Shown one piece after another: positions 1-14,381 of a DNA stretch of 64,000 nt. The notes beneath the pieces are model-generated. The model saw only the letters and a program-made list of their open reading frames with translations, made no database searches and was not told the DNA's origin. The stretch comes from an uncultured Pelagibacteraceae bacterium (lineage in GTDB: Bacteria; Pseudomonadota; Alphaproteobacteria; Pelagibacterales; Pelagibacteraceae), in assembly GCA_902628815.1 (NCBI GenBank), contig CACOOK010000001.1, forward strand, positions 1 through 64,000. The letters are read 5' to 3'. Numbering within the stretch: position 1 is the stretch's first letter; each line of letters opens with the position of its first letter. Both the position numbers and the translations under genes were made by a program.

Positions 1-539
1 TATCCTGTATCCCTGGATCAATAGGAGGAGCTATTACTATGAATAGCGGTTGTTACGGGCATGATATCTCTAAAGTTTTAATATCAATCAAAGTTATTGA
101 TATTGAGAAATGCATAGAAAAAGAGATTAAAAGCGAAGATATTAAATTTAATTATAGGGGCACAAACTTACCTAGCAACTTAATTATAATTGCTGCAAAA
201 CTAAAAGGTAATAATAACACAATAGAAATTATTGAAAAAATACAAAAAGAAATGATTGAAAAAAAAAAAATTTCTCAACCAAGTCAAATTAAAACTTGTG
301 GAAGTACTTTTAAAAACATTAGTCCAGATAAAAAGGCCTGGATGCTAATTAAAGAGTCAGGTTGCGCTGGTTTTAAGGAGGGCGATGCAGAAATTTCAAA
401 AAAACACTGTAATTTTTTCGTTAATAACGGAAAAGCTAAATCTTCTGATATAGAAAATCTAATTTTAAGAGTTAAAAAGGAAGTAAAGAATAAAACAGGA
501 ATTAATTTAGATTTGGAGATAAAGATAATAGGTGATTAA
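1..539 (+). CDS. murB: UDP-N-acetylenolpyruvoylglucosamine reductase (MurB), 5' end outside window
   Basis: C-terminal ~178 codons of MurB, the FAD/NADPH enzyme that reduces UDP-GlcNAc-enolpyruvate to UDP-MurNAc in the cytoplasm. The frame is open from base 3 without a start. It begins with the family motif SCIPGSIGGAITMNSGCYG, the FAD-binding glycine loop, so the ATG at 39 is internal. Further on come a CGSTFKN segment and the conserved region DAEISKKHCNFFVNNGKA typical of MurB C-termini. The stop codon overlaps the GTG start of ddl by 8 nt, indicating translational coupling in the division/cell-wall operon. Confidence 0.95.
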   Translation, partial: SCIPGSIGGAITMNSGCYGHDISKVLISIKVIDIEKCIEKEIKSEDIKFNYRGTNLPSNLIIIAAKLKGNNNTIEIIEKIQKEMIEKKKISQPSQIKTCGSTFKNISPDKKAWMLIKESGCAGFKEGDAEISKKHCNFFVNNGKAKSSDIENLILRVKKEVKNKTGINLDLEIKIIGD

Positions 540-1470
540 AAAAAAATTCAGAAAAGTATTGGTAGTTCTAGGTGGAAGCTCAGGAGAAAGAAAAGTAAGC
601 CTAGATAGCGGTAAAGCTTGTATCAGGGCTTTAAAGCAAAAAAGATATAAAGTTTCAATTTTGGATCCAAAATTTAAAAATTTTAATCTGATAGATAAAA
701 ATAAAACAGATGTTATATTTAATGCGCTACACGGAAAAGATGGTGAAGATGGAATAGCCCAAAGCTATTTTGAGTATCTAAAAATACCTTATACTCACTC
801 GGGCGTAATAAGTTCTTTTAATGCAATGAATAAGATTATTTCTAAAAAAATATTTAGAAAAAATAAAATTTTAACACCTAAATTTTTTTCTCTAAATAAA
901 AGATTTTTTAAAAAACAATTACTTAGTTCTTTAATCTTTAAAAGAAAAATTTCTTTTCCTATTGTAGTAAAGCCTATTGACGAAGGATCTAGTATCGGCG
1001 TTAAAATCTCGAAAAATATTTATGATTTATTTAAGTATGCCAAAATTTTGTATAAAACTTATAATGAACTAATTTTTGAGGAATACATAGGCGGTCAAGA
1101 AATACAAGTTGGAGTACTTAACAAAATTTCTTTAGGAGCAATTGAGCTAAAGCCAAAACGATTATTTTATGACTATAAAGCTAAATATTCTAAGTCAGCA
1201 AATACCTCTCACATCATGCCGGCTAATCTTAAAAAGTCAAAATATAATGAGGCACTTAAAATTGCTAAAAAAGCTCACAAAGCACTCAACTGCAAAGGAG
1301 TGACTAGATCAGATTTTAAATTTCATAATAACAGGTTTTACCTTTTAGAATTAAACACTCAGCCCGGTATGACAAGTCTTTCATTAGTACCTGAAATTGC
1401 AAAATACAAAGGTATTAGTTTCTCTAACTTAGTTGAAAAAATCTTGTTGGATGCAAGTATTAATAGATGA
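532..1470 (+). CDS. ddl: D-alanine--D-alanine ligase
   Basis: ATP-grasp ligase that makes D-Ala-D-Ala for the peptidoglycan pentapeptide. The 312 residues match the usual DdlB length. The N-terminal motif VVLGGSSGERKVSLDSG, the mobile glycine-rich loop around DEGSSIGV (near residue 150) and the C-terminal LELNTQPGMTSLS metal/substrate segment are all visible. The start is GTG at 532, inside the end of murB; no alternative start keeps the N-terminal strand. It overlaps ftsQ by 4 nt. The order murB-ddl-ftsQ-ftsA is the standard alphaproteobacterial dcw layout. Confidence 0.96.
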   Translation: MIKKKFRKVLVVLGGSSGERKVSLDSGKACIRALKQKRYKVSILDPKFKNFNLIDKNKTDVIFNALHGKDGEDGIAQSYFEYLKIPYTHSGVISSFNAMNKIISKKIFRKNKILTPKFFSLNKRFFKKQLLSSLIFKRKISFPIVVKPIDEGSSIGVKISKNIYDLFKYAKILYKTYNELIFEEYIGGQEIQVGVLNKISLGAIELKPKRLFYDYKAKYSKSANTSHIMPANLKKSKYNEALKIAKKAHKALNCKGVTRSDFKFHNNRFYLLELNTQPGMTSLSLVPEIAKYKGISFSNLVEKILLDASINR

Positions 1471-2126
1471 AAAAAAGATTATTGATCGCATCAATACTTT
1501 TAGTTGTTCTAAGTACTTATAAAATTAAAAACGAAACTAACATAATTAAAACGTTCAAAATTAAAAATATAACAATCGAAAATAATTACATATTAAATGA
1601 TAAAAATATAATTAAAGATTTAAATTTTTTGTATGAGAAAAATATTTTTTCAATAGATAATAAAAAACTTGAAAAAAAATTGAAGAACATCAGTTTTATA
1701 GAAAGTTTTGAAATAAAGAAAGTTTACCCCAACAATATCAAGATAAAAATATTTGAAAAAGAACCAATAGCGATTTTACAAGATAAAAAGGAAAAATTTT
1801 TTTTCACGAACAAAGGTGAAATTATAAAATTTTTCAATATAGATAGATATAAAAATTTACCTATTATTTTTGGAAATAAAGACAGCTTTATACTTTTTTA
1901 TGATGAATTAAATAAAACAAATTTCCCATTAGAACAAATTAAAGCTTTCTATTATTTTGAGTCGAAAAGGTGGGATTTACTAACAATAGACGGTAAAACA
2001 ATTAAATTACCAATTAAAAATTATATAAAAAGTTTAGAAAATTTTCTAAAAATTAAGGAGAAGACTAATTTTGATAAATATAAAGTTTTTGATTATAGAA
2101 TTAGAGGACAACTTATTCTAAAATGA
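1467..2126 (+). CDS. ftsQ: Cell division protein FtsQ
   Basis: Bitopic divisome protein linking cytoplasmic and periplasmic division proteins. The short basic N-terminus (MKKR) is followed by one membrane helix (about residues 5-19), then a POTRA-like domain (about 30-97: FKIKNITIENNYILND, ending in EKEPIAIL). The C-terminal beta domain is shortened: 219 aa is small for FtsQ (usually 250-300). Identity rests on the POTRA pattern and on its position between ddl and ftsA, because the sequence is strongly AT-drifted. The start overlaps ddl by 4 nt (ATGA). Confidence 0.88.
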   Translation: MKKRLLIASILLVVLSTYKIKNETNIIKTFKIKNITIENNYILNDKNIIKDLNFLYEKNIFSIDNKKLEKKLKNISFIESFEIKKVYPNNIKIKIFEKEPIAILQDKKEKFFFTNKGEIIKFFNIDRYKNLPIIFGNKDSFILFYDELNKTNFPLEQIKAFYYFESKRWDLLTIDGKTIKLPIKNYIKSLENFLKIKEKTNFDKYKVFDYRIRGQLILK

Positions 2127-2132
2127 TAAGTA

Positions 2133-3326
2133 ATGAATGACGATTCACCTATACTTTTCATAGAGTTAAATAATATCGATATTATTTTTGTAGTAGGAAA
2201 AAAAAATTTAAATGAAGATTTTGAACTTTTGTTTAAGGATGTAGTACCAAATAAAGATATTGTAGACTCAAATTACACTGACTATAATTTAGTACGCGAT
2301 TTATTCAAAAAAAAAATTTATTCTATTGAACAAAAATTAAATTTTACTTTTAAAGAAGTAATTCTATTTTTAGATAATATTGAATGTACGTCGTTGTCTG
2401 TTTCTGGTTTCCAAAATCTTAGTGGTTCACAACTAACTAAAGAGAACGTAACTTATATTTTAAATTTCTTAAAATCAAAAGTAATTGACTTGGAAAAAAA
2501 AACTATTCTTCACATTTTTAATACCACCTATAAGCTTGATAATAAAAAAACAGAAAATTTACCTTTAGGTTTATTTGGTAATTTTTATTCTCAAGAACAT
2601 TCTTTCATTTTAGTAAAAAATAACGATTATAAAAATCTCAAAAATATTTTAGAAAAATGCAACTTAAGAATTAAAAGAATCATCTCTAGAGGATTTTTAA
2701 ATGGAATTGAATTAATAAGCAGGCATCCAGAGTCAGAGACTTTCTTTAAAATTGAAATCAACAACAATCATACACAATTAATATATTTTGAAAACTCTGC
2801 TCTAAAATTTATGCAAAGTTTTAATTTTGGATTAGAAATTGTTGTTAATGATATTTCAAAAGTAGTAGCATTAAAAAAAGAAAATATTTATGAAATTTTA
2901 TCTGATCCTAAGTTTTTTGAAAAAATTACGGATGAGGACTTAATTCAAAAAGAATTTTTTAAAAATCACAACTTCAGAAAAATTAAAAAAAAATTAATAA
3001 TAGATATAGCTATCGCACGTTTTGAAGAAATAATTAATATTATGATTTTTAATAATAGTAATGTTCAAAATTTTTTAAATAATAATAAAAAGATCTTTTT
3101 AAGATTTTCCAATTCAACTAGAACTAATTTTTTTAAAAAAATCTGTGGTGACCATTTTTCAAATAAAAAGGTAACTAACTTTATAATAGACCAAAAACCG
3201 TCCATCGAAATTATATCTCAAAAAGCCCTACAGCTCGTTCAATTTGGGTGGAAAAAAGAGGCTTTACCAATTATCCATGAAAAAAAGACCTTTATTTCTA
3301 AAATTTTCGGACTTTTTTTTAAATAA
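2133..3326 (+). CDS. ftsA: Divergent cell division protein FtsA
   Basis: Probable FtsA, the actin-like membrane tether of the divisome. Length 397 aa fits (FtsA ~400-420). It starts with a beta-strand pair (ILFIELNNIDIIFVVG) where FtsA has its phosphate-1 motif, but the usual D-G-S/T-K residues are not evident. It has a SHS2-like insertion (NLSGSQLTKENVTYIL), and QLVQFGWKKEA precedes a C-terminal stretch FISKIFGLFFK that could be the amphipathic membrane anchor. The call leans on position after ftsQ. ftsZ, which normally follows, is absent; lpxC starts 50 bp downstream. Confidence 0.75.
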   Translation: MNDDSPILFIELNNIDIIFVVGKKNLNEDFELLFKDVVPNKDIVDSNYTDYNLVRDLFKKKIYSIEQKLNFTFKEVILFLDNIECTSLSVSGFQNLSGSQLTKENVTYILNFLKSKVIDLEKKTILHIFNTTYKLDNKKTENLPLGLFGNFYSQEHSFILVKNNDYKNLKNILEKCNLRIKRIISRGFLNGIELISRHPESETFFKIEINNNHTQLIYFENSALKFMQSFNFGLEIVVNDISKVVALKKENIYEILSDPKFFEKITDEDLIQKEFFKNHNFRKIKKKLIIDIAIARFEEIINIMIFNNSNVQNFLNNNKKIFLRFSNSTRTNFFKKICGDHFSNKKVTNFIIDQKPSIEIISQKALQLVQFGWKKEALPIIHEKKTFISKIFGLFFK

Positions 3327-3391
3327 ACGTTGTTATTTTCAGAAACATTAGTTGTTTTAAACGTAAATCAGAAATTATGTATAAAACTTTG

Positions 3392-4315
3392 ATGTTAAAA
3401 ATTTATCAACAAACTATAGCTAGGCCAGTAAAAATTGAAGGTATTGGTCTTCACTCAGGAAAAAAATCAAAGATAAAAATTTTACCTGCGAAAGAAGATC
3501 AAGGAATTATATTTAAAAGATTAGATGTTAAAAAAAATAACCTGATTTTTGCTGATCATACAAATGTTTCAGATACTCAATTATGTACAACTTTAAAAAA
3601 TGATCATGAAGTAAAAGTAAATACGGTAGAACATTTACTTGCAGCATTATATATATCTGAAATCGATAATGCCATAATAGAAATTGATAATATCGAAGTT
3701 CCAATTATGGATGGATCTGCTTATCCGTTTATAAACATTTTAAACAAAACAAAAAAAGTACAATTGAGTAAAAAAAGAAGATATTTAAAGATCACGGAAA
3801 ATTTTTCATTAGAAAATAAAGGAAGAAAAATTTCAATTAAACCAAATGATACTTTTGAAGTAGAATATAAATTAAATTTTGCCAATAAAATAATTGGTAG
3901 TCAAAAAAACTCAGTCAACTTTCAAACAGATGATTTGAAAAATATCTATACATCACGAACTTTCTGTTTGTATGAAGACATTGAAAAAATTAAAAAAATA
4001 GGCCTGGCAAAAGGAGGATCTCTAGAAAACGCAGTTGTAGTTGATGAAAACTCTGTGTTAAACAAAGAAGGTTTAAGAAATAACCAAGAGTTCGTAAATC
4101 ATAAAATTTTAGACTTAGCAGGAGATTTTTTACTTTCTGGTCATAGAGTTTTAGGTAAAGTTTCTTGCAATCAAGGTGGCCATGAACTAACAAATATTTT
4201 TTTAAGAAAACTAATTAATCAAAAGTCTGCATTTTCAATAATTGAACTTCAAGAAAAATTAGCTAAAGATAAGATAAGCTCTGACAAAAGTATTAAACTA
4301 GCAGTAAACGCTTAA
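3392..4315 (+). CDS. lpxC: UDP-3-O-acyl-N-acetylglucosamine deacetylase (LpxC)
   Basis: Zn-dependent deacetylase of the committed step of lipid A synthesis. Family motifs: VKIEGIGLHSG at the N-terminus, VEHLLAAL (zinc His), MDGSAYPF, then NHKILDLAGDFLLSGHRVLG with the second zinc His and Asp, and QGGHELTNIFLRKL with the general acid/base His. An in-frame ATG lies at 3377, but the ATG at 3392 (MLKIYQQTIARPVKIEG) gives the usual N-terminal length; neither has a clear Shine-Dalgarno. Its presence implies the organism makes LPS-type lipid A. Confidence 0.94.
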   Translation: MLKIYQQTIARPVKIEGIGLHSGKKSKIKILPAKEDQGIIFKRLDVKKNNLIFADHTNVSDTQLCTTLKNDHEVKVNTVEHLLAALYISEIDNAIIEIDNIEVPIMDGSAYPFINILNKTKKVQLSKKRRYLKITENFSLENKGRKISIKPNDTFEVEYKLNFANKIIGSQKNSVNFQTDDLKNIYTSRTFCLYEDIEKIKKIGLAKGGSLENAVVVDENSVLNKEGLRNNQEFVNHKILDLAGDFLLSGHRVLGKVSCNQGGHELTNIFLRKLINQKSAFSIIELQEKLAKDKISSDKSIKLAVNA

Positions 4316-4367
4316 TTTTTTAATTTTAAACATATTATTTCTCAATCAATCTGATATTAGTTAAATT

Positions 4368-8937
<4,570 letters not shown>

Positions 8938-8950
<13 letters not shown>

Positions 8951-10980
8951 TTAATTAATTTATTTTTTTTATATCTATCCCAACCCGGACTCCTATACTC
9001 ATTATCAAAATCTATTGTGTCTTGATTGAAGTCAAAATCCTCTGTGTCGTTTATTTCAATATCATTTTTTTCGACACTTTCGTCTGGAATTTCATTTATA
9101 AACCTTGAAGGTAAGGCATCCATCCAGTCACCATGATAAGCTCTTTTCATTGCAAAAGACAAATAAGCTTCCTTTTTTGCCCTAGTTATTCCAACATAAG
9201 CTAATCTTCTTTCTTCCTCTAATGCAAAATCTCCTTTTTCTTCTAGAGATTTTTGATGTGGGAATAAACCTTCCTCCCAACCAGGTAAAAAAACAACCTC
9301 AAACTCTAAGCCCTTTGCAGCATGCATAGTCATAAGATTTATTTTTGCACCCTCCCACTCCTGGTCAATTGATGTAGCCAACGCAACATGCTCCAAGAAA
9401 GTTTGTAGATTATCATAGTCTTGCATCGCTCGTAAAAGTTCTTTTAAATTTTCTAACCTATTTTCATTTTCTAAATCTTTTTTATCTTTTAGCATTGATG
9501 AATAACCTGACTCATCTAGAACTAACTTTAATAAATCAAAATGTTTCATATTAATTGAGTCTTTACGCCATTTTTGAATCATGCTTATTAGGCGATTAAG
9601 CGAAGTTTTTATTTTCGGTTTAATACTTCCTATTTCTAATAGCTTTTTAATTGAGTCCTCTAAACATAATTTGTTTTCTTTACCAAAAGTATATATTTGA
9701 TTTATAGTACTTTCCCCAACACCTCTTTTCGGAGCACCAATCACTCTTTCTAAAGCCAAGTCGTCAAATTTTTGATTTATAATTCTTAAATAAGAAACAG
9801 CGTCTTTAATTTCTGCGCGTTCGTAAAACTTTATACCTCCAAGCACTCGATAGCCTATGCCAACTTGGAGGAACCTCTCTTCAAACTCTCTCGTTTGATA
9901 AATTGCTCTAACAAGAATTGAAATTTCGTTAAATGAGTACTTCTTTTTAAGTTTTTTCTCTATTATGTCACTTATACCTTGGGCCTCATCTTTACCAGTT
10001 CTGTAACAATTAAGTTTGACAAGTTCCCCATCATCAGCTGACGACCATAAATTTTTTCCAACTCTATTGGAGTTATTTGAAATTAAATTAGAAGCAGTTC
10101 CTAGGATATTTTTTGTTGATCTATAATTTTGTTCTAATTTAAAAACTTTACAGCCTTTGTAAATTTGGTCAAAAGTTAGAAAATTTTTTATTTCTGCGCC
10201 CCTCCAACTATAAATTGATTGGTCATCGTCTCCTACACAACAAATATTTTTATTGTTATTTACTAATAAATTTAACCATTTATTTTGAATGAAATTAGTA
10301 TCTTGAAATTCATCCACTAAAATATATTTAAAATTTAAATGATAAATTTGCTTTATATCTTTATTTTCCTCAAAAAGCTTAACGCAAAATAAAATTAAAT
10401 CTCCGAAATCAAAAGCATTTAAATCTTTGGCCTTATTTTGATATATTTCGTAAACTTTTAGTATTGATTTTAAAACTAAACCAGATTTTCCAATCGTAAC
10501 ATCTTTTGGTAATAGGCCCTTATTTTTCCATTGATCTATATGATACATAATTAACTGAGGTGAAAATTTTTTAGCATCTAAATCTTCAGCTTTTACAATA
10601 TTTCTGATTAGCTTTTTTTGATCATCTGTATCTAGAATTGTAAAATTACTTTTGTAGCCTAAGGCCTCAGCATGTCTTCTTAATATTTTTACACTTATTG
10701 AGTGAAAGGTTCCCAACCAAGGAATTGCATTAGAACTTCCTTTGATATGTTGCATCACTCTATTTTGCATTTCTTTGGCCGCTTTATTCGTGAAAGTCAC
10801 ACACAAAATTTGATTAGGAAAAGCTTTTTTTTGATTTATGATATGAATTAATCTGGTTGTTAAAACTCTCGTTTTGCCAGAGCCAGCTCCAGCAACAATT
10901 AGATTAGGTCCTTCCGTACTAAGGACTGCTTTCTTTTGTTCCTTGTTTAGATTCTCAATTAGTTTATTTATGCTACTCAT
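8938..10980 (-). CDS. uvrD: DNA helicase II, UvrD/PcrA family (SF1A)
   Basis: 3'-5' helicase for nucleotide excision and mismatch repair. Motifs in order: Q/I with Walker A (NLIVAGAGSGKTRVLTTRL), Ia (TFTNKAAKEM), II (LVDEFQDTN), III (VGDDDQSIYSWRGAE), IV (LEQNYRSTKNIL), V (MTMHAAKGLEFEVVFLPGWE) and VI (EEERRLAYVGITRAKK). 680 aa is within family range. The C-terminus is acidic and then basic (GWDRYKKNKLIKWKK). First gene of a minus-strand pair with pepP; it diverges from the AsmA-like gene with 44 bp between starts. Confidence 0.96.
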
Positions 10981-11024
10981 ACGCTGGAAATTAAACTTAT
11001 ATACTACATAGAAAAATAAAAAAA

Positions 11025-12422
11025 ATGATAAATAAAATTTACAAAATAATTAACAACAAATTTTCTAGATTTTTTAAATTCATTTTTTTTATTAGATATA
11101 TTTTTGCTATTTTTTTTGTCGCAATAGCAATATTTTTGTCCATACCTCAATTTTTTGACTACCAAAAAAGAGAAGAAATTATCAAGAATTATCTGTCTAG
11201 AGTATATGGTCTTGATATCAAAAATTTAGAAAATATTAGATACAAATCTTTACCATCACCCCGTTTAGAAATTAGCAATGTAATTACATTATTTGATGCT
11301 AACACAGAGTTAGAAACTAAAACTCTAGTAATATATCCAAAATTATTAAGCATATACAATTATGAAAATTTTGATTTAAAAAAAATTAATTTAAAAGATA
11401 GTTTTTTAGATATTGATCTAAAAAACATAAATTCTTTAAGCAAAAAAATTCTAAAATTAGAAAAAAAAATATCTCTTGAAAATTTTAATCTAAGTATAAA
11501 CGACAGTAATAGAAAAATAATTAATTTAGAAAAAATTAATTTTTTAAATTATGGTTATAAAAAGAACATTATTAATGGTGAAATTTTTGGAAGGAAATTT
11601 AAGGTAAATTTTAAAGATTATTTAAAAAACATAAATTTAAAACTATTAGCTACAGGAATATCAGCTAAAGTGAGAATCTTAGAAAATAAAAACAATTTTC
11701 CGATAAGAGGTGAAATTCAAGGTAAAATTTTAAAATCAAAAATTAAAATTAATTTTTCTTATGAGGACTCTTTTTTGAAAGTGAACAGTCTATTTTTCAG
11801 AGATAAAAAATTATCTTTTGATAGCAAGGGTAATTTTAAATTGTTCCCTTATTTCAATGCAAATTTAACTTCAGAAATAAATCATTTAGATAAAATTTTA
11901 ATTCAAAATTTAGAAATCAATAAGATACTAGATTATAAAGATTTTATTGAAAGAATTGATGGGGAAAATATCATCTTTTTTAAATCTAAAAGATTTAACA
12001 GAAATTTAATCGATAATTTAGAAATAAAAACTAATTTATCTTATGGAAGATTAGATATGATTAAAAATCTAAAAATTAAAAAAAGTAAACTTCAATGTAA
12101 AAGCTATGTAAATTTATTAGATGAGTTTCCAATTTTAAGTTTTAATTGTTCGATAGACTCAAATGATAAAAAGGAATTATTAGAATCAATTAATATTAAA
12201 TACAAAAAAAAAGATAAAATCTTTAATTTACATGCAGAGGGGAAACTAAATATTTTAAACAACAAAATTAATTTTGATAAGATTAAAATGAATGATTACG
12301 ATGCCCCAAATGAAGATTTAAAATTTTTCAAAGAAAAATTTGAGAAAATTCTTTTTAATGAGGATTTTAACAGTATTTTTGATTTATCAAAATTAAGAAA
12401 ATTTATTATTGAAATAAGTTAG
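11025..12422 (+). CDS. AsmA-like inner-membrane-anchored protein
   Basis: Probable AsmA-family envelope protein. One N-terminal membrane helix (about residues 17-41: RYIFAIFFVAIAIFLSIPQF) is followed by a long periplasmic beta-rich region of alternating short strands. The N-terminal pattern after the helix (FFDYQKREEIIKNYLSRVYG, then YKSLPSPRLEISNV) is the AsmA signature of a short helix followed by a PSPRLEI-like strand. AsmA-like proteins are thought to move or organise lipids between the membranes. At 465 aa it is shorter than E. coli AsmA. No paralog or partner nearby; the exact role is not assignable. Confidence 0.65.
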   Translation: MINKIYKIINNKFSRFFKFIFFIRYIFAIFFVAIAIFLSIPQFFDYQKREEIIKNYLSRVYGLDIKNLENIRYKSLPSPRLEISNVITLFDANTELETKTLVIYPKLLSIYNYENFDLKKINLKDSFLDIDLKNINSLSKKILKLEKKISLENFNLSINDSNRKIINLEKINFLNYGYKKNIINGEIFGRKFKVNFKDYLKNINLKLLATGISAKVRILENKNNFPIRGEIQGKILKSKIKINFSYEDSFLKVNSLFFRDKKLSFDSKGNFKLFPYFNANLTSEINHLDKILIQNLEINKILDYKDFIERIDGENIIFFKSKRFNRNLIDNLEIKTNLSYGRLDMIKNLKIKKSKLQCKSYVNLLDEFPILSFNCSIDSNDKKELLESINIKYKKKDKIFNLHAEGKLNILNNKINFDKIKMNDYDAPNEDLKFFKEKFEKILFNEDFNSIFDLSKLRKFIIEIS

Positions 12423-12423
12423 A

Positions 12424-13812
12424 TTATTTAGGCTTAGTCATTCTTAAAGGATTCATAATTTTATCGTACTCTTTATCTTTCACAAGACCAGCTTTTATGA
12501 CCTCATATTTTAAAGTTGTTCCATTCTTGTATGCTTTTTTTGCGATATTTGCCGCCTTATCATAACCTATTTTGGGAGCCAATGCTGTCACTAACATTAA
12601 AGAATTTTCTAAAAGATTTTTAATTCTTTTTTTGTCCGCTCTAATTCCTTTTACACAATATAGAGCGAAAGTTTTTGCAGAGTCACTCATTATATCAATT
12701 GATTGTAAAATATTATGAATAATTAAAGGCTTAAAAACATTTAGTTCAAAATGCCCATGAGATCCTGCCATAGTAATACCGTTATGATTCCCAATAACTT
12801 TTACGCAAACCATTGTTACTGCTTCAGATTGAGTTGGGTTTACTTTTCCTGGCATAATCGAGGAACCAGGTTCATTTGAGGGTAAAATAATTTCAGCATA
12901 TCCAGCTCTGGGTCCAGATCCTAAAAATCTTATATCATTGGCAATTTTCATTAAACAAACAGCGGCAGTATTTAGCGTACCTGAAAAATTTACTATTTCA
13001 TCGTGTGCAGCCAAAGCAGCAAACTTATTTAGGCTAGGTTTAAATGGTAGCTTTGTTATTCTACCTATTTCCTTAATAACTTTTTTATCAAAATTTTTTC
13101 TAGTGTTAAGCCCTGTACCAACTGCCGTGCCTCCTTGTGCTAGATAATAAATTTCTTTTAAAGCTAGCTCAATTCTTACAATACATTTCTTCAATTGAGC
13201 ATGATAACCTGAGAACTCCTGTCCGAGAGTCAAAGGAGTCGCGTCTTGTAAGTGTGTTCTTCCAACTTTAACTATATTTTTAAATTCTTTAGATTTTTTT
13301 AATAATTCTTTTTCTAAAAGTTTTAATGAAGGCAACAGTTTCTCTCTGGTCATTAATACAATTGCGATATGCATAGCTGTGGGAAATACGTCATTAGTTG
13401 ATTGTGACTTATTTACATGGTCGTTTGGATGAATAGGTTTTTTTGTGCCCATTTTTCCACCCATCATCTGTATAGCCCTATTAGCAATTACCTCATTAAC
13501 GTTCATATTAGTTTGAGTTCCCGAACCTGTTTGCCATACTTTTAGTGGAAAATGTTTGTCATGTTTTCCTTTAATGACCTCATCAGCAGCTTTAATAATA
13601 TATTTACTTAATTTTGGGTCTAAATCTTTGTTTCTAGAATTAACGATTGCTGCAGCCTTCTTTATAATTGCAATAGAATGAATAACTAATGGTCTAACTA
13701 GAAACACGCCAATATTGAAATATTTATTTGATCTTTCAGTGGATGCACCCCAATACTTATCACCAGGCACCTTTATTTTTCCAATGCTATCGAATTCTGT
13801 TCTGTATTTCAT
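12424..13812 (-). CDS. fumC: Fumarate hydratase class II
   Basis: Interconverts fumarate and L-malate in the TCA cycle, oxygen-stable homotetrameric class II enzyme. 462 aa as expected. N-terminal ERDSIG-like region ([19 protein letters not shown]), active-site segments [37 protein letters not shown] and [16 protein letters not shown], and the superfamily signature [16 protein letters not shown] (~residue 317) are all intact. Stands alone: convergent with the AsmA-like gene (1 bp between stops) and divergent from the MazG-like gene with 59 bp between starts. Confidence 0.97.
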   Translation of the reverse strand: MKYRTEFDSIGKIKVPGDKYWGASTERSNKYFNIGVFLVRPLVIHSIAIIKKAAAIVNSRNKDLDPKLSKYIIKAADEVIKGKHDKHFPLKVWQTGSGTQTNMNVNEVIANRAIQMMGGKMGTKKPIHPNDHVNKSQSTNDVFPTAMHIAIVLMTREKLLPSLKLLEKELLKKSKEFKNIVKVGRTHLQDATPLTLGQEFSGYHAQLKKCIVRIELALKEIYYLAQGGTAVGTGLNTRKNFDKKVIKEIGRITKLPFKPSLNKFAALAAHDEIVNFSGTLNTAAVCLMKIANDIRFLGSGPRAGYAEIILPSNEPGSSIMPGKVNPTQSEAVTMVCVKVIGNHNGITMAGSHGHFELNVFKPLIIHNILQSIDIMSDSAKTFALYCVKGIRADKKRIKNLLENSLMLVTALAPKIGYDKAANIAKKAYKNGTTLKYEVIKAGLVKDKEYDKIMNPLRMTKPK

Positions 13813-13871
13813 TATTGATTCTCTGCTATATTACACTTTATTGAATAATTATAAAATATAAAGGATATAAG

Positions 13872-14243
13872 ATGAGTAATTTTGATAGCGTAAAAAAGTT
13901 TATGAAAACTTTTGGCCAAGAAGTTAAAGAAAAGGCAGAATTTCCAAGCGATAAAGTAGCTTCTTTAAGATATGATTTAATTAAGGAAGAGCTTGGAGAA
14001 TTCAAGGAAGCAATAGACAAAAAAGATATTAAAGAAATTGCAGATGCTTTAACTGACATCTTGTATGTAACTTATGGTGCAGGACATGCATTTGGTATAG
14101 ATTTAGACAAATGTTTCGAAGAGGTTCAGAACTCAAATATGAGTAAGCTTGGTGAAGACGGAAAACCAATTTATAACGAAAAAGGTAAAGTTATGAAAGG
14201 CCCGAATTATTTCGAACCTGATCTGAAGAAATTTGTTGCCTGA
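13872..14243 (+). CDS. MazG-like nucleotide pyrophosphohydrolase
   Basis: All-alpha NTP pyrophosphatase fold (MazG / phosphoribosyl-ATP pyrophosphohydrolase-like). 123 aa. The metal-binding pattern EELGEFKEA followed by EIADALTDILYVTYG is the E-x2-E ... E-x2-D hallmark of the superfamily. A C-terminal tail with GEDGKPIYNEKGKVMKGPNY is typical of stand-alone phage- and bacterial-type members that trim nucleotides rather than act in histidine synthesis. Substrate cannot be told from sequence. Its stop codon overlaps the start of a 26-codon ORF (TGATG). Confidence 0.85.
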   Translation: MSNFDSVKKFMKTFGQEVKEKAEFPSDKVASLRYDLIKEELGEFKEAIDKKDIKEIADALTDILYVTYGAGHAFGIDLDKCFEEVQNSNMSKLGEDGKPIYNEKGKVMKGPNYFEPDLKKFVA

Positions 14244-14323
14244 TGAAGAATAATTACCATTGGATTTTATTAGGAGTCGCTGCTGGTATAATCTTGTATA
14301 TGTTAGACAAGTATATCTTTTAG
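14243..14323 (+). CDS. 26-residue single-helix membrane micro-ORF
   Basis: Start ATG overlaps the stop of the MazG-like gene (TGATG), so translation can be coupled. It encodes about 26 residues: a short polar start (MKNNYHW), a hydrophobic helix (ILLGVAAGIILYM) and a charged end (LDKYIF). The TAG stop falls on the first bases of the leftmost ssrA-end repeat (14322-14348). The codon pattern and coupling look genuine, but so short an ORF could be chance. Function unknown. Confidence 0.5.
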   Translation: MKNNYHWILLGVAAGIILYMLDKYIF

Positions 14324-14348
14324 GGTCGTTCTGTTACCAGGTGCCCTT
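14322..14348 (+). repeat. att-like copy A of the ssrA 3' end
   Basis: 27 bp (14322-14348) nearly identical to the 3' end of the ssrA coding piece at 15472-15498: reads agggtcgttctgttaccagg then tgccctt. Two substitutions over the first 24 bases relative to the ssrA copy (g to t, g to a). Same orientation as copies B and C. It marks the left edge of the accessory stretch downstream of ssrA. Direct repeats of a tmRNA 3' end are the classic footprint of site-specific integration, but no integrase is present here. Confidence 0.8.
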
Positions 14349-14381
14349 GATTTTCAAAAAAATTAATTATAATAATGACCA

